DNA of 64,000 nucleotides, taken from contig NC_079881.1 in the NCBI RefSeq assembly GCF_029227915.1, positions 14,113,501-14,177,500 on the forward strand, written 5' to 3'. This document shows positions 55,801 to 64,000 of this stretch, in pieces. The first letter of the stretch is position 1, and each line of letters starts with the position of its first letter. The notes under the pieces were generated by a model that searched no databases, was not told where the DNA came from, and was given only the letters and a program-made list of their open reading frames with translations. The position numbers were made by a program, and so were the translations under genes. The stretch comes from Hydractinia symbiolongicarpus (Eukaryota > Cnidaria > Hydrozoa > Anthoathecata > Hydractiniidae).

Positions 55801-56339
55801 ACAATATCTTCATTTGCTACAAGGAATGGTACTTGCAGCACAGAACTATACTTTATCTGAAAATCTAATAGCACATAACCCAGGTATGGGATTTTCGGAC
55901 CATTAGCTGCCTCTACTGTCAATTCTTCACCCAATAATTCAGATATACTTCCAAGATGATAGTCTTTCACTTGTCTGTCCAACCACTGCTTACTAAGCAG
56001 ACTAACCATAGCTCCAGTATCCCAAAGGGAGTCACATTCTGTTGACTGAATCCAACATTTCATGGTGCAACGCCTACCCACTAGAGAGACTAACTCTTTT
56101 TTTTCACTGGTAAATACGCATCTCTCTTCAATTTCTCTCTGTTGTTCATTTTCCAACTGTTTTATGGCTGCGCAAAGAACTTTATGATTTTTCCAATCAT
56201 TTTCTTGGCATCTTTTACTGCAGTATTTCACCGCATGGAAACCCCGAACACAACTTTGCTTCAGATGGACAATTGTTATTTACACAGTAGTTAAAAAAAA
56301 TAGGAGACGAGTTCGTTTTTCTGAAGACTAGAGGTCGCC

Positions 56340-57650
56340 TCAATTCTCTAGTCTCTTCTCGTTTGACGACTTTTTCATCTGACAGTGTCTTAAATGGTGA
56401 TTCTCACCACCACATTTCCAACAGTGGGTACATTGCTCACTTCCCCCTTTCTTTTCAAAACTGTCGCAGCCTTGTCTTTTCCAACTTTGGTTACCACCAA
56501 AAGTGTTTCCACGACTTTTTCTCTCTTGGGGTTTATCCGTTCGGATTTTTGTGATGTCATCTTTCATTCTCTGCATTTCCACCGTCATGACATTCATTTG
56601 TTTAACTAGCTGTTTCATGAGCTTCTCTGAGGTGAACGATACATCATTAACTTTAGCTTTCACTTTGAAATCCCGAGAATCATTTCGTTTACTCACAATT
56701 TCATTGAATTCATCCTGAGCTTTATTCATTTCAGACATCAACAGTGGGTCCGGTGGATCTTTCCTTTCATCTAGGAATGGTGCCATATGCATCCTCACGG
56801 GTTCGTGTAGTAACCCAGTTCTCAGGGAGTGCATAAAGACAGCAACAACTTGTGATCGGTGATACTGTACTTCTCCTTCCACTTCTGATGCTTTCAAAAT
56901 TCTTTGACGAAGACTAAGTGCTCGGAACAAGAACGCTGGCCCATCTTCATTTTCGCTTTGGCACAACTTGTCTAACTCTCGAAACAACTCTGTGGCCGAT
57001 TTTTCTTTTTACACACTTCTGATAAGCGTCAGTGTTTCTTCTAATGATATAACTGGGAAGGAGTCTAGGTATGTTCGCAATTCTCCAGCTGGTATTGCTT
57101 TTCGTATAGCACTAACTATTTCAAAGGATTTGAACCCTTTCTTCTTTGCTTCTCCTACTTCCTTACATAGGCTAATATAATTGATTTCCTTATTGTCATC
57201 TGTTATTCCAGAGATACGACATTCTTTCCTGAAGGTGCTTGTTCCTGCTGATTGTAGTCCTAGCAACTTGGCCAGGGCTGCCGTAGCTCCCTTCTCTCCA
57301 CTGGTCTTTTCAGGACTACCATCTTCCTCGTTGTCAAGTTCTTTCGAATCAGGGGTAACATCCCCTGCCACTTCAGCAGTGTCTAGTTTGAGGAGCTTCT
57401 TCAACCTTGGCTGTAAGTCAGCAGGAAGCAATGGTAGCAATCCCTGGAAAAGATTAACCTTTTGATCTACATCAGTAGTGTCATCCAAAAGTTGTTGCAA
57501 ATCTCTAAGAAGGGCACGTTTATCCCTTCCATCTACTGGGTCTACCTTCCATTCCGTGGCGATCACTTTCACTATCTCAGGAGGACATTTCCTTAACAGA
57601 CGCTCTACCTCATCTTGGAGCTCATCTATGGAAGAAATCATTATAACCAC
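56340..57650 (-). pseudogene. Gypsy-A Gag
   Basis: Starts at ATG 57650 (MVIMISSIDELQDEVERLLR), runs through a charged helical region and a capsid-like region, is interrupted by TAA at about 57009 (LIRSV*KEKSATELFRELDK), and continues to a CCHC zinc knuckle (CWKCGGENHHLRHC, near 56395). A coiled-coil-like Met/Gln/Lys stretch (QLVKQMNVMTVEMQRMKDD) precedes the knuckle. It would package the element RNA. The protease frame follows directly in another frame. Confidence 0.8.
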
Positions 57651-58177
57651 GTCCTAGGTCCTAAATTCAGGCTTGTCAGTAGTAATCCTGTCAGCGAGAA
57701 GTACCCCTCGATCAATCACAGCCAAAAATTAGCTTGCGCATAAGTCCAAACTAGAACAGCGACAGCAATTCAGACGAGAAACAGTGAGTCGGGTGTCAGG
57801 TGCAAGACCGCGAGAGAAAGCAAAAGCGCGCAGGAGAAAACGAATGTCGTTCGTGCGACCAAGGACGAATGGCCTCGTAGTATTCGCTTCCCAAAAATGC
57901 GTAGCTAGGCCCCAAGCCAAACAACAAACACAAATTACGTTTTCAGTCAGAAGTGAGGAAATAAATACACCTACTTCCTTTCAGTAGCATCAAATGTTTG
58001 TATTACTTCACTAAAACAGTGATAGTTACTATCAAGTAGAGTTAAGCTTGATAACCGACTAATAATTCTAAATATTCAAGTTCAGTGTTTCGTCTTTTGT
58101 TATGTAAACAAAATCAATCATAGGTACCAAGTAATTACGAACAGAATGAGTTCTGGATCGTTACAAACTTCTAAGTA
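57651..58177 (-). other. Gypsy-A 5' leader
   Basis: About 530 bp between the PBS and the gag ATG. No gene recognised; presumed untranslated leader with packaging signals. Confidence 0.5.
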
Positions 58178-58195
58178 TAAATTCCGAGGGCTCCA
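58178..58195 (-). other. Primer-binding site of Gypsy-A
   Basis: On the minus strand TGGAGCCCTCGGAATTTA starts two bases after the 5' LTR, the usual position for tRNA-primed synthesis. The matching tRNA was not determined. Confidence 0.7.
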
Positions 58196-58197
58196 TA

Positions 58198-58428
58198 TGT
58201 AAACAGGGCGAATAATAATAAGTCTTGGTAGCTATAAAGTTTTGTTTTATCTTCGTTTTTAAAAATACAGTTGTCTACTCGTTAAAATCTCACATCTGCT
58301 CTCCCACTGGACACACATACTCACTTATTTTACAAAAACAAAAACAAATATGGTAGACCAAGCTACCACAAAGGCGCACATCGACAACGCCAACAGGAGA
58401 CAGATTAGACAGATATACACCTGTCACA
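58198..58428 (-). repeat. Gypsy-A 5' LTR
   Basis: 231 bp, paired with 49770-50000. It should contain the promoter for the minus-strand element; I did not identify a specific TATA box or initiator. Confidence 0.9.
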
Positions 58429-59256
58429 ATAATATTGACTGATTGTTTGTGCTATGATGGGGTACCGACTGTTGTTTGTAAACTGTGATTTTACTTCAGC
58501 TATCGTTGCGGGAATATTTTTTGAAAAATATGTTACAGTTAAAAAAAATATGTTACAAGACTATAATGGTGTATGCGCTTCACTTAATTTACGACTTATT
58601 TCTTATTTTAAAATGTACTTTCTTTTTCAGATCAACTGTTATCAAACCATGCACCATCAGCACTTTCGAAAAATCTTCAACGAGAGAGTAAATTTTAAAG
58701 GATTTTATTGGTAAATTATTGAGTAATAATTCATTGAAATTGAACTTGTTCAGAAGTTGTTACATTTGAATCATCAAGTTCATACATTAACAATCTGTAT
58801 CCTAGAATTTCAAGAATTTTTCAGATCAGTTATAAAAATATCCAGTTAAAGTTTTTAGCATATATACTATATATATTTAAAAAATGTTATTTCTTAATTT
58901 TTATTTATTACGTTGTATTTTAGGTTAGTGACAATAATAATTGAGAATTAGGATACTTATGATTTGTTTACCCCCCATTGTTCTCCGTTTTCAAGGTCTA
59001 CTTCAAATTTCAGAATCTTCCAGGCTAATGACGGAAATCTTCGAGCCGCAGGGGTTTTCATTTATAATTTTTTCCCTGGGCAATAAGATTATCCAAAGTC
59101 TCTATTCGATTCCGTTTCCGTTCTGCATTTCTTTTATCATATCCGTTACATGTTACATGAAACATCCACCATTTTCCATTTTATATTTCTATCCCGTTCT
59201 AAATTCGTATTTTTTAAATCGTTAATAGCAATTCGGGGCGCGTTAGTGGTAACTAT
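58429..59256. other. Spacer between two Gypsy elements
   Basis: AT-rich, short open frames only (for example 58454-58714), no recognisable family. Confidence 0.4.
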
Positions 59257-59570
59257 GGCTAGTAAAAGCCGTATTCCGTCCGTCTGCCTGTCCGCGAAAG
59301 CCGTGTCCCGTGGCGGAAACACGGAATTTTTAAAATGCGCACCAATACCAAATGCGATATATTTTTGCCGATTTTGTTTTCACCGCTCGCGCGTAGTATG
59401 CTAATCATGACGCCTGATTCTTTAAAAAAACAATTTAAGATTTTCGCGACTAAAAAGAATCAAAGATTTTCGCTTCGCGGCTAAATGAACGAAAGCCATT
59501 TTGATTCTTAAAAAAACAATCCAAGATTTTCGCGGCTGAATGAACGAAGGCCATTATGATTTAAAAAATG
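59257..59570 (+). mobile_element. Fragment related to rolling-circle units 7 and 8
   Basis: AAAAGCCGTATTCCGTCCGT and, inside, CAAATGCGATATATTTTT and GACGCCTGATTCTTTAAAA match the subfamily at 48232-48860. A ~55-bp degenerate repeat around AAGATTTTCGCG lies at about 59425-59560. It may lie in or near the LTR of the next Gypsy element. No 3' terminus was seen. Confidence 0.45.
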
Positions 59571-59674
59571 GTCCTGTATAGATAGGAATCAAGCCATTTG
59601 CGTAATAATTATGCAATGTTGATCTGAAACATAAATAATATATACAATGTTATTGTCCATGGTTATTGTCTATT

Positions 59675-59700
59675 ATTCCCTATCTCCCCCCAGTCATTGG
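59675..59700 (-). other. Probable polypurine tract of Gypsy-B
   Basis: On the minus strand ACTGGGGGGAGATAGGG, about 40 bases past the end of Pol. It should mark the 3' LTR start, which would then run towards 59.2 kb. The LTR could not be confirmed because the partner LTR is outside the window. Confidence 0.4.
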
Positions 59701-59735
59701 GGATCAAATGACGATAGAGATGTGATTTACGATAA

Positions 59736-62700
59736 CTAATTCATGATAAAGTCCTGAAGATATGCTGGTTGACGGTGCTCTCTCGTAGAGCGACGAATCG
59801 AAGGTAGTGGTGACGTTGGCAAAGGTGAATCAATGCGAGGACTTTTATCGGACTGGAGTGCGGTAGAAGTGCCCTCCTCAAATATGGGTTTCCGGGTTGC
59901 AACATGTTCAGCTGATGGAGGCGGAGATTTTGACAATCGAGGCTGGTCTGCAGAGTGGCTGCTGTCATCTATATCGCGATCCGACGGTTTGGCTGGTATC
60001 ATTGGCGAGGTAGTCGGTGATATGGTGCGCCAAGCATCTGCAAGCCGCTCAAATGGTATGTTCGGCTGGATGGGTGTAAATTTCCGAAGAAACTGACGAT
60101 TGCGTAATGTCACTCTATGAGATCCATCAATGCGTACAACGTACTGATCGTGTTGACGAACTTCAATCACCGATCCGGTTCTATCCCACCTACGCGGGTA
60201 TGGGCCAGTTTGGTTTTGAACTCGAACATTGTCTCCAACACAGAGGGGTGTCAATCGCTTTGAGTATCGAGATAACCTCTCAGCGATAGCCATGTGCCGG
60301 CGTCTAAGGGCCTTCTCACGATCCTCCAGCATGCTCACCCATGTCGGATGGGGAAGGTATTTACCAGGAAGAATCGGGATAAAGTCCTTAATGGGGCGTC
60401 CGAATAAACAAATAGCAGGTGACAGTTTTGTGGTTTGGTTGGGTGTGTTGCGATATTGCAGCATGGCACGTTGGAATGAGTCTGTATCGAGGTTGCCATT
60501 GGGGTCGACATTATCCATTAGCATCCGTTTAACAGTCTTAGCACTAACTTCAGCTCTGCAGTTGCTATGTGGGTACGCGACCGATGAAACACGATGGTGG
60601 ACACCCCAGTTTCGAAGGAAGGTTGATGTAGATGATGCACATAACTCTGGCCCCCCATCCGATGCGAATTCGTCGGGTATGCCATACGTGACAAAGGTGC
60701 GGCGTAGACAATCAATCAGGCCACTGGCCCCATTCCTGGCTTCTTCCACGATAGGCCAATTCGAATACCTATCAACACAAACAAGATAATTGTGACCGGC
60801 ATAGTGGAAGAAGTCACCACATAGTTGTTGAAATGGATAATCAGGATAATTGAGAGGGGTCGGTGGAGCTGATTGTTGTGATGGTGCGATGTGGTCGCAG
60901 CTTTTACACCCTTGTCGTAGATTGATGATGTCAGAAGTAAGGCCAGGCCAGAAGACTGAAGATTCTGCTCTCAAGGTCATGGATGTGACTCCGTGATGTG
61001 CAGCATGCAGGCTTGATAAAATATTGGAGCGTAGGCATTTCGGAACAATAACCCTGTCCTTGTAGAATGCGACACCGTCAACTGTTGAGAGATGGTCACG
61101 ATACTGGTGGCAAATCTGAAGATGAGGTGGTAAGTCTTACCGATTTCCGGTAATTCCAGATTTAATTAGATCTACCAGTATCCTCATTTCTCCGTCCGCG
61201 GTTGTTGCTGAACGGACGTCCTCCAAAGTTGTAGATTTCAATGAAGACAATGCAGTGGATGCAGCAATGCAGGAGATATCATCAGGCAGTACTAACTTTT
61301 CAGGAGTCGGATCACCTGCCGGGTGGCGTGACAGCGCGTCTGGAACTCGATTTTTCAATCCTGAGATGTGTTGCATGGAGAATCGATAACGTAGTGTACG
61401 TTCCTTCAAATTCCGCAATCGATTGTTAGGGATATTGTTGAGAGACCGGTTGGTGAACAGTCCAAGCAAGGGCTTGTTGTCGACAGCGATGATCAGGTCC
61501 TGGCATCCTAAAACAAAATGTCTAAATTTATCCAAGGCGTACGCTACAGCTAACGCTTCACCTTCAATTGGCGAGTAACGTGATTCAGCTGGGTGGGTAA
61601 ATCGGCTACCCACGAGAACAACTTTCCACCCCGTATGACAACAAAACAGGGTTTCGGCCATGCAGGAACAATGTTTCTGGAACAGCCAAAAGCCCACCAG
61701 TTGGTAGCAATACAAGTGCGTCTGGACCCATCAAAAATTGTTACTCCCTCTTCTATTTCATCGACGATTATCGCCTTAGACGTAGCAAAGAGTTCATCTA
61801 ATCGATCGTCCCAATAAAATTCGGATTGTGGCTTTAGTAGGTCACGGAAGGGTGCCATGTTGTCGGCCATGCTGAACGTATATGACACCTGGTTGACTAA
61901 GCCAAACCAAGATCGCACATCTGTTATGTTCTTGGGAACCGGAAAATCGGTGATAGCGCGTAGGGTGGTGGATGATGGACGGACATTGGTCGGGGTGATC
62001 TCAAAACCAGCAAATTCAACAGTATCGTGGGCAAATTTGAATTTGGATGGGTTCTGGATAATGCCGTTTCGCCCACATGTATCTAACCAACGACAGGTAT
62101 GGAAAAAATATTCACCAATGTCACTTGCCCATAATAAAGAGTCATCAGTCACCTTAATTTTGTTCGGAAAATCGGATACTATAGCATCGAATCGCCTTCA
62201 ATATCCGTCGCCTGAGGTGATGTAACCTTGTGGTAGGGTGCAGTATCTGTATCGACCCCAGGGCGTGATGTACGTTGTTAAATGGCGATCCTCTTCGCGC
62301 AGTGGGACGCTATGATAACCGTTCCAGGCATCCGATACTGTTTTCTTTGTGTGCTGAGGAACTGTACGCACCTGATGAAACGGGGATGGTGTGTGATGTG
62401 TTTCCCGTGTAGCATGTTTGTTGGGTGCTTGAAAATCAACACAACGTCTAGGTTTTCCATTCTTCTTGGGGCACACGACCATTCTGTGACACCAGGTCAC
62501 AGGTTCACCAATGGGTACAGGCTCAATAACTCCGAGGTTGACGTCCCGGTCCAAATCGGCTTTGACCTGCTCCTGCCAGTGGATTGGAACCGGTATGGGA
62601 GAATGATGTGCAGTCGGTTCAGCATCCTGGTCGATCATCAGTCTAACAGGTGGTCCAGACATCAACGGTAACGGTTGGTGCTCACATGTGTTGAAAGTGC

Positions 62701-63250
62701 TGTCTTTGTAATAATTTAGAATCCACTGTTCAAACTTTTCACGATTCTGTTCTGTGGGTGGAAATGGCAACTCCTTGGGAATGGGAGGTGGTACCGTTCG
62801 TTTTGGACAGGCACATTCGTTGTGTTGTAGTGGACCAGTGATAGTATTGGCACCGATAGATGGAAACTCTGCAGGTATAATGCCAAGGTCAACACATGCA
62901 CTCCGACTAAGGTAGAACTTATCTGAATCATTGGTGACATAGGTAAACTGCTTGGTCTCCTGAAGAGAACCGTCCTGACTAATGCCAGAGATGCGGAGAA
63001 TGATAGCACCTAGTATCTTGATGGCTTGTCCATTAGCTGCATCCATTTTCATGCGGACCGGAATAAGATCTTTTATATTAAGGTGAAAACGTTGCACCCA
63101 TTTGAAACCGATGAGGAAACTCTGACATCCAGTGTCTGCCATTGCTGGGATGGATATGGGCGATTCTCTAGTTCCGTGAGGGATTGTAAACCCCAATTCC
63201 TCGTAATCAGTATCAGCGATTCGGACAGCTAGGTTAAGGAATGGCTGCGA
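59736..63250 (-). pseudogene. Gypsy-B Pol: protease, RT, RNase H, integrase
   Basis: Right to left: a retropepsin-like protease (PAMADTGCQSFLIGF near 63125); reverse transcriptase (MVVCPKKNGKPRRCVDFQAP, TVSDAWNGYHS, YITPWGRYRYCTLPQG, then a TGA stop near 62198, then VTDDSLLWASD, the catalytic DD, near 62130); a frameshift at about 61600-61720; RNase H (SPIEGEALAVAYALDKFRHF, VPDALSRHPAG); a TAA near 61138; integrase with an HHCC-type finger (AAHHGV … CKSC), DDE residues in [18 protein letters not shown] and [15 protein letters not shown], and a Pro/Ser-rich C-terminus ending [11 protein letters not shown] at 59739. It differs clearly from Gypsy-A and is a separate lineage. Dead copy. Confidence 0.85.
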
Positions 63251-64000
63251 TTAAGATGGAGTTTTCTTCCACATGTTCTTACGCTTGTCGTGACAGTGAT
63301 GGTCTGCTGGGTTGGTTCTACTCTGCTTAAGATTCATAGAACAGAGTGAGTTGAAGGTGTTAACGGATTCTTCAACAAGAGCAGTCTGATCAGCTTTCTT
63401 ATCCTTGTTTTTCTTGTCCTTGTTGCGACACACATGATCGAAATGATGTAGGCGCTGACAGTGTCCACATGAGTGACTGAATGCGGGGCAGGAAGATTTT
63501 CTGGACTGTAATGAATTACCACTATGACAATGTGTTCCGCAATATCCGCATTTTGGTGATGAAGTGTCTCGTTTGGAGTCGACATCATTTTTGGGCTTGG
63601 TAAACGAGTCTCGCTTTCCCTTTCGGTATTGACTGTGTATGACACTAGCCTGATGACTGTCAAGTAAACGCGTGGCAGATCGCTTACCAGCTTCTTTTGT
63701 TTCGACGAATTTCATAACCTGCTCCAGGGGCATCTCCTGGTTGGTGTGGCCGAGGAGTTCCAGCTGGATATATGGATCTGCAATGCCTCGACTAAGTACG
63801 TCTCGCAGAATATGCTCTGTATAGTCAACGTCATAGTTACACTCAGGGCACGATACGGTGTATTTGCAAACGCCATCCTGTCCTTTTAATCTCGCACCAA
63901 AGGATCGTATCGATTCTTCAAGTTCTTGACACATGTTATTGAGGGCTACGCGAGCGACCATTGCGTTTTCTTCTCGAACGGCGAGGGATTTCATTGACGA
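63251..64000 (-). pseudogene. Gypsy-B Gag, partial at window edge
   Basis: The visible part starts inside Gag and runs off the right edge. It contains LEESIRSFGARLKGQ and a nucleocapsid-like Cys/His region (CGYCGTHCHSGN … CPAFSHSCGHCQRLHHFDHVC) followed by a lysine-rich tract. The frame ends TAA at about 63251-63253 and the protease frame continues in the same register, so either the stop is read through in active copies or it is a disabling mutation. Confidence 0.7.

Larger units (their letters stand above)
51181..56330 (-). pseudogene. Gypsy-A Pol: MYND finger, protease, RT, RNase H, integrase
   Basis: From right to left: a MYND-like finger ([11 protein letters not shown] then HKVLC, about 56155-56230, its first half in a shifted frame); a retropepsin-like protease with [11 protein letters not shown] near 56000; reverse transcriptase with [35 protein letters not shown] and the catalytic YLDDVIVYS near 54570; RNase H with KLNANGQRWVSEL and INRDADCLS near 53750; integrase with an HHCC-like finger near 53230-53330 and D, D, E in AIDYLHLE, HDQGREFEN and GLVERMNRTL. 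Frameshifts lie near 54410, 54085, 54010 and 53040. The integrase is cut at about 52824 by a MITE and resumes at about 51606 (LQMLRTLG, later FGRHPRLPLDFL). Non-functional. Confidence 0.85.
49770..58428 (-). mobile_element. Complete Ty3/Gypsy LTR retrotransposon (Gypsy-A)
   Basis: Flanked by 231-bp LTRs and a 4-bp target duplication ATAA (49766-49769 and 58429-58432). The order on the minus strand is 5' LTR, PBS, gag, protease, reverse transcriptase, RNase H, integrase, C-terminal tail, PPT, 3' LTR. The reading frame is broken by several stops and frameshifts, and a 1.2-kb MITE splits the integrase, so this copy is defective. No envelope gene was seen. Confidence 0.9.

Noticed and set aside
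59257-59570. Complete rolling-circle element near Gypsy-B
   Set aside because: Only 5'-type sequence is visible; no hairpin plus CTAG end was found.

Overview
This is a eukaryotic, AT-rich, animal-type window. It holds one spliced host gene surrounded and interrupted by transposable elements. The element mix (canonical Helitron, PIF/Harbinger, RTE-like and CR1/L2-like LINEs, Penelope, two Ty3/Gypsy elements, many MITEs and short rolling-circle elements) and the low GC suggest an early-branching invertebrate, most likely a cnidarian and perhaps a hydrozoan. That assignment is inference; no species-diagnostic locus was recognised.

Layout. 1-9405 is a decayed minus-strand Helitron (Rep plus PIF1-like helicase). 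It was broken by a PIF/Harbinger transposon (5161-7562) and by a 5'-truncated RTE-like LINE (1438-4154) that landed inside the Walker A coding sequence. 9.4-15.1 kb is non-coding with a (CAGA)n tract and three MITE-like inverted-repeat elements. 15111 to about 17560 is a long rolling-circle-like element in reverse orientation.

18225-39868 (+) is the only convincing host gene, a TP53BP1 (53BP1) homologue. It has an SQ-rich acidic exon, a tandem Tudor module and tandem BRCT domains ending at 39868, with a poly(A) signal at 39959. From 32881 to the stop, nine exons join with matching splice phases. Its introns carry decayed transposon fragments, a CR1/L2-like LINE with a Penelope GIY-YIG fragment inside it, a second RTE copy, and nested inverted-repeat elements.

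41653-48404 is a run of short rolling-circle-like (Helentron/HINE-like) units. One is inverted and is followed, after a spacer, by six units in direct head-to-tail order. Their junctions read CTAG|TC, and each unit has a hairpin near its 3' end. Most units carry perfect TGACGTCA palindromes. The 2.8-kb unit at 44128-46955 is the reverse-orientation relative of the element at 15111.

49770-58428 is a Ty3/Gypsy element on the minus strand with 231-bp LTRs, a 4-bp target duplication, PBS and PPT. It carries a MYND-like zinc finger and has a MITE inserted in its integrase. 59736 to the right edge is a second, different Ty3/Gypsy element, also minus strand and broken by stops and frameshifts.

No rRNA, tRNA or CRISPR array was recognised.
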